A stretch of 64,000 bases of DNA. It comes from Alteromonas genovensis. Its GTDB lineage: Bacteria; Pseudomonadota; Gammaproteobacteria; Enterobacterales; Alteromonadaceae. The DNA is taken from NCBI RefSeq assembly GCF_010500895.1, contig NZ_JAAAWO010000009.1, forward strand, positions 62,001-126,000, in the 5' to 3' direction. The notes under the pieces were generated by a model. The model did not search any database. It was not told the DNA's origin and was given only the letters and a program-made list of their open reading frames with translations. The position numbers were made by a program, and so were the translations under genes. Shown here piece after piece: positions 1 through 9,569 of this stretch. Position 1 is the stretch's first letter, and each line of letters starts with the position of its first letter.

Positions 1-937
1 TTTTTGAGATTGACGCTGGGTCGATATCTACGTGAATAATGTCTGCATGGGGACAGAACTTGTCCACATTGTTTGTCACGCGGTCATCAAATCGAGCCCC
101 CAATGCAATAATACAATCGGCATTGTGCATCGATTTGTTGGCTTCAAGGGTGCCGTGCATGCCCAACATACCGATAAACTGCTTGTGCGTGCCTGGCATT
201 GCACCTAAACCCATAAGTGTACAAGTTACAGGAGCATTGAGCTTTTCTGCCAATTCAATCACTTTACTTGATGCATCGCATGCTACTGCACCGCCGCCAA
301 CATAAAGTATGGGGCGCTCGGCCTTAAGTAGTGACTCTACCGCTTTTTTAACCTGCTTTGGGTGGCCTTTTTCAGTGGGGTTATATGAGCGCATAGTAAC
401 ATCGCTTGGGAATACATAGGGATGTTCATCTGCCACACTCACCAAGTCTTTTGGTAAATCAACCACAACAGGGCCAGGACGCCCCGTGTTTGCAATATAA
501 TAAGCCTTAGCAATCGCCTCTGGGATATCCACTGAACGCTTAACAAGAAAGCTGTGCTTAACGATAGGGCGCGAGCACCCAACCATGTCCGTTTCTTGGA
601 ATGCGTCTTCACCAATGTGCATAGACGGTACTTGCCCTGACAGCACAACCATAGGAATTGAATCCATATAGGCTGTGGCTATACCGGTGATCGTGTTTGT
701 TGCCCCTGGACCTGAGGTGACGAGAACGGTGCCGGTTTTGCCAGTTGAACGTGCATACCCATCCGCCATATGTGCGGCTGCCTGTTCATGACGCACGAGG
801 ACATGTTTGACATCTTCTTGCGCATATAACGCATCGTAAATGTCTAGTACGGCTCCACCTGGGTAGCCGAATACATGAGTCACTCCTACATCTTTTAGCG
901 CTTCAACCACCATGGCTGCGCCCGACATCATTTTCAC
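1..937 (-). CDS. ilvI: Acetolactate synthase large subunit, 5' part (cut by window edge)
   Basis: Acetolactate (acetohydroxyacid) synthase catalyses the first shared step of valine, leucine and isoleucine synthesis, using TPP, FAD and Mg2+, in the cytoplasm. The visible N-terminal TPP-binding half has the family signatures [38 protein letters not shown] and [13 protein letters not shown], and follows E. coli IlvI closely through [11 protein letters not shown]. The C-terminal part lies outside the window, so no stop is seen. I prefer the GTG at 937: it aligns with the E. coli start (MKMMSGA against MEMLSGA) and has GGGAG eight bases upstream. An in-frame ATG at 952 is the alternative. ilvH is expected downstream, outside the window. 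Confidence 0.93.
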   Translation of the reverse strand, partial: MKMMSGAAMVVEALKDVGVTHVFGYPGGAVLDIYDALYAQEDVKHVLVRHEQAAAHMADGYARSTGKTGTVLVTSGPGATNTITGIATAYMDSIPMVVLSGQVPSMHIGEDAFQETDMVGCSRPIVKHSFLVKRSVDIPEAIAKAYYIANTGRPGPVVVDLPKDLVSVADEHPYVFPSDVTMRSYNPTEKGHPKQVKKAVESLLKAERPILYVGGGAVACDASSKVIELAEKLNAPVTCTLMGLGAMPGTHKQFIGMLGMHGTLEANKSMHNADCIIALGARFDDRVTNNVDKFCPHADIIHVDIDPASISK

Positions 938-958
938 TGTTGTATCTCCCATAAAAGG

Positions 959-1081
959 TTATGTATTGTCAGCTTTCGTTGACCATGTCTGGACTATATC
1001 GAAGCTATTAGGAAGATAAAACACCAAATTGAGGAAAAGTGAGATATATATCCCAGTAACGAGGATTTTTAGGATAAACAT
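959..1081 (-). CDS. Candidate short leader ORF rich in Ile/Leu/Val codons upstream of ilvI
   Basis: A 40-codon ATG ORF ends 21 bases before the ilvI start. Its first 24 codons are crowded with branched-chain codons (ILKILV, then IYI, then LFLNLV), as in leader peptides of branched-chain amino acid operons. Against it: no convincing Shine-Dalgarno, no clear terminator hairpin between its stop and ilvI, and an AT-rich context that favours hydrophobic codons by chance. The ilvIH operon of E. coli is controlled by Lrp, not by attenuation. Confidence 0.2.
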   Translation of the reverse strand: MFILKILVTGIYISLFLNLVFYLPNSFDIVQTWSTKADNT

Positions 1082-1192
1082 TTCGAATGCAGCGAGCTTG
1101 CAACCTAAATTAGGATAGAGTTTTACATTGATTTAACATTTATTAGGATCAATACATCTTGTGCACAGGTATAGGGTAAAGGTAGACACGAC

Positions 1193-1576
1193 TTAATCTG
1201 ATATGTCTACATCAAGGTCGCTATTATCACTTATGGTTGTATCGCTTCCATCATCGCCATCCTCAAGAATTGGTTTTTGAGAACCGTAAATACTCGCTGC
1301 TTTTGGTCGATTTATGCGTCGTTGATACTTTAACCACACCCTCTCTTGAGGCGTTGCTGGCTCGCGATGGCCTAGTGCTGATTCGAGGTAGGATTGCTCT
1401 TCATCATTTTCGGGCGTTATGTGGCCATCTACAAGCGCTGCAAATAATCCCCCTGTAGACTGCAGAAGTTTGCTCTCTGAAATAGAGAAATCACCGGAAC
1501 GGGCAAAGCCATACGGGTAATTTTTTTTATCCACAAACAATTTACCCACTACCTGCTCTTTCGTCATAACCGACAT
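1193..1576 (-). CDS. maoP: MaoP/YifE-family protein (DUF413)
   Basis: About 127 residues matching the MaoP (YifE, DUF413) family. In E. coli MaoP works with the maoS site in organising the Ori macrodomain. Seen here are the family blocks YPYGFARSGDFSISES-LL near the N-terminus and REPATPQERVWLKYQRRINRPK in the middle, followed by an acidic Asp/Ser-rich tail after the conserved part. The start at 1576 is chosen over a GTG at 1594 because GGGGTG sits five bases upstream. In E. coli yifE is also close to an ilv cluster, so proximity to ilvI may be old. The biochemical role is not readable from sequence. Confidence 0.82.
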   Translation of the reverse strand: MSVMTKEQVVGKLFVDKKNYPYGFARSGDFSISESKLLQSTGGLFAALVDGHITPENDEEQSYLESALGHREPATPQERVWLKYQRRINRPKAASIYGSQKPILEDGDDGSDTTISDNSDLDVDISD

Positions 1577-1668
1577 ATTCACCCCGTTCAACACATGTTA
1601 GCTTGGTGGTAGCTGGCAACACACGCGCTCAGCTATGCAATAGACTTTTTACCCGACATCTATCGATA

Positions 1669-1697
1669 GGTTTAGTTTGGTTTATAGCGGCTGTCAA
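1669..1697 (-). promoter_or_regulatory. Candidate sigma70 promoter for maoP
   Basis: On the minus strand TTGACA (1692-1697) is separated by 17 bases from TAAACC (1669-1674). The -35 is perfect and the -10 weak. The predicted start would give a leader of roughly 85-90 bases before the maoP ATG. Confidence 0.4.
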
Positions 1698-1750
1698 ACC
1701 GAAAATACACGGTAGTAAAAACTTAATATATTAAGGTGGTTTGAAGACAG

Positions 1751-1770
1751 AAAAGGCCGCAAATGCGGCC
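1751..1770 (-). terminator. Intrinsic terminator after the DUF4442 gene
   Basis: GGCCGC and GCGGCC arms (1755-1760 / 1765-1770) enclose a four-base loop and are followed on the minus strand by TTTT. It lies about 30 bases beyond the stop of the gene ending at 1800. Confidence 0.7.
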
Positions 1771-1799
1771 CTCTAAATCACGGTTGATGAAACGCTTTT

Positions 1800-2261
1800 T
1801 TACCGTTTCTCACTTATCCACACAGTAATAGTTCCATCAACCACTACTGTGCCCTCTTTGTTGTATGCTTTTACTGAAATAGGCAGGTTACCGGGCTTCC
1901 ATGCATCTTCTGGCACTTCGGCAACACAACGTATATCGGAGTCTGCTTTTGCTGGGTACTTCACTTCCATACCTTTAGGAATCCACCGCAAATGTTTAGG
2001 AATAGATGCCTCGCACATAAACCCCATCGCCATTTCTAGTCCGTTACAAATTGCAATAACATGCACCGTGCCGATATGGTTTTCTATTGCTTTACGCTTC
2101 TTAAGATTGACCTCACAATAATTCGGTCTGACGTCGGTAATTAAAGGCGATACGGTAGAGAAATAAGGCGCTCTTCGAGCAGAGTACCAACTGAACAGCT
2201 TTTTACCGAAAGGCAGTTTAAGAAATTTATTGTAGGTGTTTAGTACGTAGTTATTGGACAT
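1800..2261 (-). CDS. DUF4442 / hotdog-fold thioesterase-like protein
   Basis: A protein of about 153 residues resembling the DUF4442 branch of hotdog-fold proteins, related to the acyl-CoA thioesterase PaaI/YiiD-type fold. Seen: a basic N-terminus (FLKLPFGKKLFSWYSARRAPYFSTVSP), the central segment HIGTVHVIAICNGLEMAMGF typical of the hotdog core helix, and a closing strand TVVVDGTITVWISEKR. The catalytic role and substrate cannot be deduced; members are usually annotated only as putative thioesterases. The start at 2261 (MSNNY) is preferred over the upstream 2336 start because the extra 25 residues do not look like the family. It is transcribed alone, with a terminator on its 3' side. Confidence 0.7.
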   Translation of the reverse strand: MSNNYVLNTYNKFLKLPFGKKLFSWYSARRAPYFSTVSPLITDVRPNYCEVNLKKRKAIENHIGTVHVIAICNGLEMAMGFMCEASIPKHLRWIPKGMEVKYPAKADSDIRCVAEVPEDAWKPGNLPISVKAYNKEGTVVVDGTITVWISEKR

Positions 2262-2387
2262 AGTATTCAGTGTTCCACAGCAACGGTATACGCGTATGTT
2301 AAAAATTGAGCTGGCATCTTGTAACAGCAAGCACACATCTGGTTAGACCAGCAAGAGTAGCGTTTGATTCGGTTAAAAGCAATGAGA

Positions 2388-2421
2388 CAAAAAAAGCCCC
2401 GCGCACTTTCGTGGCGGGGCT
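2388..2421 (-). terminator. Intrinsic terminator of the TonB-dependent receptor gene
   Basis: Arms AGCCCCGC (2395-2402) and GCGGGGCT (2414-2421) form an 8-bp GC-rich stem, followed on the minus strand by a T run. It starts about 20 bases past the stop codon at 2441. Confidence 0.85.
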
Positions 2422-2440
2422 GTTATTTATCTCACCTAGA

Positions 2441-5400
2441 TTACATGTTGTAATTCAGACCAAGGAAGAAGAAACGTCCTCGAGGGCCTGCTGGACGAGA
2501 AAGCGTACCTAAATACGGGTCTTCTTCGAACGCATTATTCACACCACCGTAAACTTCTAGCGAATCGTCAAAGGTATAAGACACAGAAAAGTCGTGAACT
2601 AGCGCAGAACCTGTAGATGTAATGCTGACGAAGTCAGGGTTGTTTTCAATATCTTGATTCTCTAACCCCGGAAGTAATTGCGAACTTTCGTAACGCCCTT
2701 GCCATCCGATAACAAAATCGCCAATTAAATAATCAACGTTCATGTTCACTATCCACTCTGGGCGACTAAATGTGCCAAGTACATCAGTCACTTCATCCGG
2801 TGCCGACACGTCGCGAACTTCGTCATTCTTAAGGAAGTTGGTGCCGTTAAGGGTAAAGTTTAAACGAGAGTCTGTGTCGGTTAATTCAGCTAAGTCAAAA
2901 CCATAATCAACACGGAAATCGATTCCTGAAGTTTCCACTGCTGCTAGGTTGATAAACCCTGAGCGGAAGTTAGAAATAGAACCGTTAGTTGCATTTCGGT
3001 CTACCGCATCGCAAAACTGGTTGTTGATCGTTGGTGCATCAACGCAGTTAGACGCAATGTCAAACCCAGTTAGGCTGTCGATAAGTCCATCAATTTGGAT
3101 GTTGTAATAATCGAGCGTGAATACTAGCCCATCAAACAAACCGTCCAACTCGCCAGCGGGCATCCACACTGTACCAATCGTAATGGTTTCCGCTTCTTCT
3201 GGTGATAAGTCTGGGTTACCACCTGTGGTTCCAGCGACGAAGGCCGACAAGAAGTTAGTTGAATCATATGAGCCGTCGGCGACGCTATCGCCGATTAATG
3301 CAATACAGTTTGCTTCGCGGAATTCAGAACCCGCTTCAATAAAGTTTTGGTTACATGGGTCGTCACCTGCACCAAGGGTTGCAGCAAACGTTGGCGCAAA
3401 TGCTTCGTTTATATTTGGAACACGTACTGCTTCAGAGTACGTAGTACGCACACTGAAGGTTTCTACAGGAGACCATACCGAACCCACTGTCCACGCATCA
3501 TGAGTGCCGTATGGGTCGTAGTCTGAACTACGGTATGCGGTACGAAGCTCAAGACGCTCGGCGAAATCCATTCCCTCTAATAGTGGAATAGTGGCTTCTA
3601 CAAAATATTCTGAAACATCGTATTGGCCATTTGATGCGTTCGTTGGTCCACTGCGTGAATCTAGTGTGCCAAATGTCAGGCCAGATGCAGAATAAGGGTC
3701 TGGTGTAAAAGTACTTGTTTCACGACGCCATTCGTAACCTAACGCAAACGATACTGGACCGGCTGGTAGTTCAAATAAATCAGACGAGTTACCTGATATA
3801 ACAGCAAGGAAGTTCTCTTGTTCAATTTCGTTTTGCGACGTCGCCGGCTGGAAAATAAACGCAGCAGCCTCGGCGCTTACTGAATCTTTTCCAAATAAGT
3901 TAACAGGAACACACGAACCGTCACCAGGTTGGAAAGTATTAAAACCAAAGTTGCCATTAACCGTAGGAAATGGTGACGTTGGTGGCAGTGCAGAACCGTC
4001 TAAATCTGAACGACACACGGTTTCGCCAGTTGTTGGGTCTGTAACCGCATCTATAGCTGCGAAATAGCGGTCTTCTAAACGAACTCTGGATGTAATATCA
4101 GCATCCGTACGACCGTAGTTATAAAATACTTCGTATTCTAATTCGGTATTAGGAATGTAACCGTCGAAGCCAGTGACTATACGGAACGTTTTGCGCTCGG
4201 CTTCAGGGTTTGAGGTTGCATTGAAATCTAGAACGTCGCGAGACATTACCAAATTGACGCTTTCTCCCTCACCATTAAGCTGATTGATTTGAGCAAGTAG
4301 CGCACTAGGTACAAACGGGTTGTCTAACGAGATTGGAATATCATCGTTAAAGCCGTTTACTTGGTTGGTTTCCTTTGTTTCACTTGAAACAAACTTAGCA
4401 TCAACAAAGAAGTTTATAAAATCATTTACTTCATGGTTAGACACCGCTTGAACTAACAAACGCTTAGATTCAGGCAGAATCAATTCGCTATCTGGGGATG
4501 CAGGAACACCGTCACCGCCACTTGCATCAAAGGCACCCACATAGACATCGCCTGGGTTGTAGGCACGTAAATTACCGTCTTCACCAATTACCTGACAGGT
4601 TGGGATCATTTGTGAGCCGATAGTGGCACAACCTGCAGCACCGCCAGAATCAAGTACGTCAAAAAATGCACTGCCAGTGAGTGAAATTACACCGCGATCA
4701 CTTGAAATAGGCAGGCGATAATTAGGTACCCATGTATTATCAAAGCGAGCATCTACACCAAAAGCTTCCTGAGTAGCCTCTGAGTTAGCGACTTGAGAGA
4801 ATAAACCTGAACCCGCAAAGTCTCTGTCGCGAGCAAATACGGGGCTGGTTTCTTGATATTCAACGGCAAAAACAAGGTCACCGCGATCGCTCGTAAAACC
4901 GTTTGCTAATGATAAGAAGAATTCATTGGCATCGCCATCATCAGTAACACCGGTTTGCGTACGAACTTCTAAGCCATCAAACGATGCGCCGTCGCGCATA
5001 TTGAAGTTAACAACACCGGTAACCGCATCGGCGCCGTATACCGCTGACGCACCACCCGTTAACACTTCTACATTGCGAAGCAGTGCAGTAGAAAGAGCAT
5101 TGACATCAACTGAGCCTGTTCCTTCAATACCAGAAACATGGCGGCGACCATTTTCCATGACTAGGGTTCTTTCACTACCTAGGTTACGTAAGTCTAATAA
5201 ACTTGCACCTAGTGGCGTACCGCTGAACGCTGAAAATGAGCCAGGAAGTGAAGCCTGTAGCTGTGGAGACTCACGCAGCATGGCACCAAGGTCGATTTGA
5301 CCTGAAGTTTTAATGTCGCCCGCGTTAATGGCCAAGACTGGGCTTGCCGCACTTAATGATGAATCTTGCGCAACACGAGAACCGGTTACCACTACTTTTT

Positions 5401-5527
5401 CGACTTCCCGTTCTTTAACTTCAGTCTCTTCCTGAGCCTGAACTGCTCCTGCACTTACGGCCAATGCCGACGATACGGCAAATGCTAGTACAGAAATGTT
5501 ATTGCGCTTTGATAAATCAAAAGCCAT
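2441..5527 (-). CDS. TonB-dependent outer-membrane receptor
   Basis: A 1028-residue outer-membrane receptor that would import a large or scarce substrate using TonB-ExbBD energy. Seen: a signal peptide ending near AVQAQ (about residues 1-32), a TonB-box-like stretch VEKVVVTGSR, a plug domain (about 55-180) with ERTLVMENGRRHV and GGASAVYGADAVTGVVNF, then a long beta-barrel with many aromatic strands and the terminal motif ending in GLNYNM. The length and plug resemble the large Alteromonas/Shewanella receptors for oligosaccharides or peptides, but no substrate gene lies beside it, so I do not name a ligand. A good ribosome site (GGAG, about eight bases before the ATG) supports the start. It is a single-gene unit. 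Confidence 0.88.
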   Translation of the reverse strand: MAFDLSKRNNISVLAFAVSSALAVSAGAVQAQEETEVKEREVEKVVVTGSRVAQDSSLSAASPVLAINAGDIKTSGQIDLGAMLRESPQLQASLPGSFSAFSGTPLGASLLDLRNLGSERTLVMENGRRHVSGIEGTGSVDVNALSTALLRNVEVLTGGASAVYGADAVTGVVNFNMRDGASFDGLEVRTQTGVTDDGDANEFFLSLANGFTSDRGDLVFAVEYQETSPVFARDRDFAGSGLFSQVANSEATQEAFGVDARFDNTWVPNYRLPISSDRGVISLTGSAFFDVLDSGGAAGCATIGSQMIPTCQVIGEDGNLRAYNPGDVYVGAFDASGGDGVPASPDSELILPESKRLLVQAVSNHEVNDFINFFVDAKFVSSETKETNQVNGFNDDIPISLDNPFVPSALLAQINQLNGEGESVNLVMSRDVLDFNATSNPEAERKTFRIVTGFDGYIPNTELEYEVFYNYGRTDADITSRVRLEDRYFAAIDAVTDPTTGETVCRSDLDGSALPPTSPFPTVNGNFGFNTFQPGDGSCVPVNLFGKDSVSAEAAAFIFQPATSQNEIEQENFLAVISGNSSDLFELPAGPVSFALGYEWRRETSTFTPDPYSASGLTFGTLDSRSGPTNASNGQYDVSEYFVEATIPLLEGMDFAERLELRTAYRSSDYDPYGTHDAWTVGSVWSPVETFSVRTTYSEAVRVPNINEAFAPTFAATLGAGDDPCNQNFIEAGSEFREANCIALIGDSVADGSYDSTNFLSAFVAGTTGGNPDLSPEEAETITIGTVWMPAGELDGLFDGLVFTLDYYNIQIDGLIDSLTGFDIASNCVDAPTINNQFCDAVDRNATNGSISNFRSGFINLAAVETSGIDFRVDYGFDLAELTDTDSRLNFTLNGTNFLKNDEVRDVSAPDEVTDVLGTFSRPEWIVNMNVDYLIGDFVIGWQGRYESSQLLPGLENQDIENNPDFVSITSTGSALVHDFSVSYTFDDSLEVYGGVNNAFEEDPYLGTLSRPAGPRGRFFFLGLNYNM

Positions 5528-6057
5528 GTGTGTTTCTCCGAATATTTTCTTGTCTGTTTAAGCCACTATTCTTAGTGATAGCTACCGGCAGTAAGACTGA
5601 TTATGCGTACCTCTACAACAAGCAACATTAAGGTGCTCACGTGGTGTACTATCATTTTTTGTCTGGTATTTTTTCTGGATTTTTTTCTGGTTTTACCCAG
5701 AAAGTTATATTTATTTACTTTTAGCATTTATGGTTTAGCAAGCACTGTGCCCAGTATGTGTTCACTTTTGTACTGCGACAGCCCATAAAGGCTGGTGATT
5801 ATGCATACTTATTTATAAAAATCTATTTAATATGCAAAAGGTCAACCAAGAAAACCATCGACCGCACTATTTTTGTGCAATCATATGGAATTAAGCCATT
5901 GTAAATCGGCATTAAGTAGAGATAGAGTGCAGAAAAAACGCGTAGAATAGCGAACACCGTATTTCTAGCGCACCAATAAAAGGCAAGTTACGATGCATAA
6001 TGATGCACTTAGTATGAATACACTAATCGTTAATTTATGAAAATGAAGTAAACAGGC
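5528..6057. other. Intergenic region upstream of the TonB receptor
   Basis: About 530 bases with no convincing gene. A 61-codon plus-strand reading frame (5603-5788) is T-rich, lacks a ribosome site and is probably fortuitous. A short imperfect dyad CACTA-TTCT-TAGTG (around 5563-5576) lies 35-50 bases before the receptor start and could be an operator, but I cannot assign a regulator. Confidence 0.4.
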
Positions 6058-6149
<92 letters not shown>

Positions 6150-6218
6150 ATAGAGTCGATGCTGATGCATCTTTTTGAACACCAACGCATTTGATTTTAC
6201 GTTAGTTAGATTTGAATT

Positions 6219-6280
6219 TGGAGCGGGAAACAGATTTGAACTCGTTGTGAAGCAATGGCCGACACTCGGTCGCGAGCCCA
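6219..6280 (-). repeat. tRNA-Gly 3'-end remnant repeat (copy a)
   Basis: On the minus strand this carries the GACCGAGTGTCGGCC segment, then a degenerate T-arm (GAGTTCAAATCTG) and the exact tRNA 3' end TTTCCCGCTCCA, followed by the AAATTCAAATC flank found after the other copies. No 5' half of a tRNA is present. Confidence 0.75.
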
Positions 6281-6331
6281 TTAGGGGGCGCATCGAAACA
6301 ACGAGATAAGTTTCAAGATGTCTGAAAAGTT

Positions 6332-6407
<76 letters not shown>

Positions 6408-6472
6408 ATAGAGTCGATGCTGATGCATCTTTTTGAACACTAATGTTGTTGATTAGACATTAGATTTGAATT

Positions 6473-6535
6473 TGGAGCGGGAAACGAGATTTGCCAACTG
6501 GCCGACACTCGGTCGCGGGCCCACATGGGGTCGCG
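6473..6535 (-). repeat. tRNA-Gly 3'-end remnant repeat (copy b)
   Basis: The minus strand shows GACCCC, GGGCCCGCGACC, GAGTGTCGGCCAGTTGGC, then ATCTCGTTTCCCGCTCCA. The last part is the terminal T-arm strand, acceptor strand and CCA of tRNA-Gly. It is nearly identical to copy c. Confidence 0.8.
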
Positions 6536-6584
6536 CTTTTCGCACTCACTAACTGACGTTTTATCCGTTAGTTAGATTTGAATT

Positions 6585-6648
6585 TGGAGCGGGAAACGAG
6601 ATTCGCCAACTGGCCGACACTCGGTCGCGGGCCCACAAGGGGTCGCGC
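6585..6648 (-). repeat. tRNA-Gly 3'-end remnant repeat (copy c)
   Basis: Same organisation as copy b, with only a few substitutions, and the same AAATTCAAATC flank on its 3' side. The CCA triplets of tRNA 1, copy c and copy b are 109 and 112 bases apart, so the array has a tandem period of about 110 bases. Confidence 0.8.
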
Positions 6649-6693
6649 TTTTCACGCCCACTGAAAGTAATGTTTACTATCAGGTTTAAAATT

Positions 6694-6769
<76 letters not shown>

Positions 6770-6801
6770 AACAAAAAGGCACTTCGTTTGAAGTGGTGCG
6801 C

Positions 6802-6829
6802 ATTTTACAAAAATTTTGGGGTAACGCAA
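6802..6829 (-). promoter_or_regulatory. Promoter of the tRNA-Gly array
   Basis: On the minus strand TTGCGT (6824-6829) and TAAAAT (6802-6807) are separated by 16 bases, followed by the GC-rich discriminator GCGC typical of stringently controlled stable-RNA promoters. Confidence 0.7.
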
Positions 6830-6869
6830 CCTTTTATTCTACTTTTTTAGTGCCTTTGCACTTGAGTGC

Positions 6870-7415
6870 TTAAATCGTAAACACTTTCTCTCTGTAATAG
6901 CGCATCTCTTCGATAGACTCGCGAATATCGTCGAGTGCAAGGTGAACGCCTTTTTTGTCAAAACCAGATAATATTTCAGGCTTCCAACGACGAGTTAGCT
7001 CTTTAATTGTACTGACATCAATACTGCGGTAGTGAAAGTAGTCTTCGAGTTCTGGCATATATTTCACCATAAAGCGTCTGTCTTGCCCTATGGTGTTTCC
7101 GCATAGTGGCGATTTACCAGCATCAACCCATTGCTGCAAAAACGCTATGGTTTGCTCAGCAGCTTCGCTCTCGCTCACCGTACTTTCTCGACAACGCTTT
7201 GTTAAACCGCTTTCGCCATGCACTCGCGTGCACCACTCGTCCATGGTATCTAACACGCTATCACTTTGGTGAACGGCAATAACAGGCCCTTCGGCAAGGA
7301 TGTTTAACTGTGCGTCAGTCACAATGGTAGCAATCTCCATTACCACACAGGTTTCGGGATCTAACCCTGTCATCTCCATGTCTATCCAAACAAGGTTACT
7401 GTTATCTTTACTCAT
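6870..7415 (-). CDS. orn: Oligoribonuclease
   Basis: Orn degrades the 2-5 nucleotide leftovers of RNA decay, and pGpG from c-di-GMP turnover, to mononucleotides; it is often essential. The 181-residue protein is a DEDDh exonuclease: Exo I D12-x-E14 in [10 protein letters not shown], Exo II in [12 protein letters not shown], and Exo III with the general-base His in [13 protein letters not shown]. The length equals the E. coli enzyme. It is divergent from rsgA and has the tRNA-Gly array on its 3' side, the same order as in enteric bacteria. The window also encodes a GGDEF/EAL protein whose linear product would be an Orn substrate. Confidence 0.97.
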   Translation of the reverse strand: MSKDNSNLVWIDMEMTGLDPETCVVMEIATIVTDAQLNILAEGPVIAVHQSDSVLDTMDEWCTRVHGESGLTKRCRESTVSESEAAEQTIAFLQQWVDAGKSPLCGNTIGQDRRFMVKYMPELEDYFHYRSIDVSTIKELTRRWKPEILSGFDKKGVHLALDDIRESIEEMRYYREKVFTI

Positions 7416-7501
7416 ATCATTCCTCTATGCGTTACAGACATGGCAACCATGCCCTACAAACGTTATTATTGTATTAGTATACGTGAAACTAGAAAATAAT
7501 C

Positions 7502-8545
7502 GTGGCGAAAAAACCAAAACTTACTCAAAGACAAAAGCGTCAAGTTGCAACTAACCGTAGCAAACGCTTGCAAGAAAAACACGCGAGCTCATCATCCTCT
7601 ACACCGGATGAGAGCGCGCTGCTGAGCGGCACCGTCGTGGGTCGCTTTGGCAAGCATGCCGATGTAGAGGACACTAGCGGCACTATTTCACGTTGTCACA
7701 TTCGCCGCACGGTGGACTCCGTAGTGTGTGGAGACAAAGTCTTTTTTAGTAAAGGTGATACCACTGACACCGGTGTAAACGGTGTTATTGAAATTGTCAA
7801 AGACAGACACTCTGTACTTACCCGTCCCGACTTTTATGACGGCGTAAAACCCATCGCCGCGAACATAGATAGAATTATTGTAGTGAGTGCTATTCTGCCC
7901 TCGCTTTCAACCAATATTATCGACCGCTATCTTGTTGCCTGTGAAGACATAGGCATAACACCGCTGATAGTGATTAATAAGGTTGAGCTACTTAGCGACG
8001 AAGAACGAACTGCGGTGGCAAATCAGCTTACCACCTATGAAAAACTGGGTTATGAAGTGCTCTACACTAGCTGTGCAACTGGCGAAGGCATCGAAGCGCT
8101 TAACGACTACTTAAATAATAGTATAAGCGTATTTGTTGGCCAGTCTGGCGTGGGCAAGTCTAGCCTAATAAATCAGGTACTGCCTGACGCGGATGAACTC
8201 ACGGGCGAGATTTCAAATAACTCTGGGTTAGGTCAGCACACCACCACAACAGCGAAACTGCTACACCTTCCTGCGGGAGGAGACTTAATAGACTCTCCTG
8301 GAGTGCGAGAATTTGGGCTTTGGCACATTCCCAGCGAGCGTATCACTTGGGGTTTTATTGAATTTAGAGATTACCTTGGCGGATGTAAGTTTAGAGACTG
8401 TAAGCACCTAAACGACCCTGGGTGTTTAATTAAAAAAGCGGTCGAAGAAAACGAAATAAACAAAGAACGCTTTGAAAGTTATCATCGAATTTTAGTCTCG
8501 ATGGAAGAAAATAGGCCGAGCCACAGTCAGCCTCCGGGGGCTTAA
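7502..8545 (+). CDS. rsgA: Ribosome small subunit-dependent GTPase RsgA
   Basis: RsgA is a late 30S assembly GTPase. The circularly permuted G-domain order is visible: G4 NKVE (159-162) comes before G1 GQSGVGKS (213-220) and G3 DSPG (264-267). An OB-fold precedes it (about 38-105), and a zinc knuckle follows with Cys295, Cys300, His302 and Cys308 in [14 protein letters not shown]. The N-terminus is basic ([12 protein letters not shown]), as usual. GTG start. It is divergent from orn and upstream of psd, as in E. coli. Confidence 0.96.
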   Translation: MAKKPKLTQRQKRQVATNRSKRLQEKHASSSSSTPDESALLSGTVVGRFGKHADVEDTSGTISRCHIRRTVDSVVCGDKVFFSKGDTTDTGVNGVIEIVKDRHSVLTRPDFYDGVKPIAANIDRIIVVSAILPSLSTNIIDRYLVACEDIGITPLIVINKVELLSDEERTAVANQLTTYEKLGYEVLYTSCATGEGIEALNDYLNNSISVFVGQSGVGKSSLINQVLPDADELTGEISNNSGLGQHTTTTAKLLHLPAGGDLIDSPGVREFGLWHIPSERITWGFIEFRDYLGGCKFRDCKHLNDPGCLIKKAVEENEINKERFESYHRILVSMEENRPSHSQPPGA

Positions 8546-8687
8546 AAAGCTCTAGCGTCAAAACCTTTAGTCGCGTACTTATATCGACTTGGAAGCATCC
8601 ATAATCTTTAAGTAGTTTGTCGTTGCGCAACATAAGGTACAATCTCACCCGTTGAAAGGGCCTTGTTAGAAAAATGGAGAATTTTTA

Positions 8688-9566
8688 GTGTTAGATTGGC
8701 TTAAAGTTAATTTACAGTACGTAACCCCAAAGCACCTCATATCACGCTTGGTGGGAAAGCTTGCTGAAGCAGAAATGGGTAGCGTAACCACATCGTTAAT
8801 CAAGCTTTTTATAAAGCAGTATAATGTGGATATGTCAGAAGCCTTGCACGAAGACCCTTCTCATTATCGAAGCTTTAATGCTTTTTTCACGCGCCCTTTA
8901 AAACCCGAGGCTCGCACCATCGACGACAACGACGATGTGCTGATCCATGCTGTAGATGGAACCGTCAGTCAGTTTGGCGATATTGAAAGCGACAGCATAT
9001 TTCAAGCCAAAGGACACGACTTTAGCTTAACCACGTTACTAGGTGGCAAGCCAGATATCGCTGCTCCTTACAAAAACGGCAAGTTTGCAACTATCTACTT
9101 AGCGCCGCGAGACTACCATCGTATTCATATGCCTGTTGAAGGCACCCTTACAGATATGATTTATGTGCCTGGCGAACTGTTTTCAGTTAATCCACTGACC
9201 GCAGAAAACATACCTGGATTATTCGCTCGAAACGAGCGGGTCGTCGCTATATTTGATACCCCTGTGGGCAAAATGGCAATGGTACTTGTTGGTGCCACCA
9301 TTGTGGCAAGTATTGAGACAGTGTGGGCGGGCACGGTTACACCACCAGCGGGTCAAAATGTGCAGCACTGGACTTACGAGCAAGACAGTGAAGCTGCCGT
9401 TAAGTTAGAAAAAGGTGCCGAATTAGGCCGCTTCAAACTGGGCTCTACTATTGTGGTGTGTTTCGAGAAAGACACCATAGATTTTGAAGATCTTGTGCCG
9501 GGTATGGTCACCCGTCTCGGTGAGCCAATGGCAGCAAAACGCAGTGCCGATACCACTGACACTTAA
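8688..9566 (+). CDS. psd: Phosphatidylserine decarboxylase proenzyme
   Basis: Converts phosphatidylserine to phosphatidylethanolamine at the inner membrane. The proenzyme cleaves itself at the LGST motif, here between Gly252 and Ser253, leaving a pyruvoyl group on the alpha chain. The motif block YLAPRDYHRIHMPVEG is also present. The 292-residue length is typical. The start is GTG with TGGAGA eight bases upstream. It lies 142 bases after rsgA and four bases before the next gene, whose ATG follows the psd stop directly. Confidence 0.96.
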   Translation: MLDWLKVNLQYVTPKHLISRLVGKLAEAEMGSVTTSLIKLFIKQYNVDMSEALHEDPSHYRSFNAFFTRPLKPEARTIDDNDDVLIHAVDGTVSQFGDIESDSIFQAKGHDFSLTTLLGGKPDIAAPYKNGKFATIYLAPRDYHRIHMPVEGTLTDMIYVPGELFSVNPLTAENIPGLFARNERVVAIFDTPVGKMAMVLVGATIVASIETVWAGTVTPPAGQNVQHWTYEQDSEAAVKLEKGAELGRFKLGSTIVVCFEKDTIDFEDLVPGMVTRLGEPMAAKRSADTTDT

Positions 9567-9569
9567 TTT

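Noticed and set aside
5603..5788. 61-codon plus-strand frame upstream of the TonB receptor
   Set aside because: T-rich, hydrophobic by composition, no ribosome site and no recognisable family.
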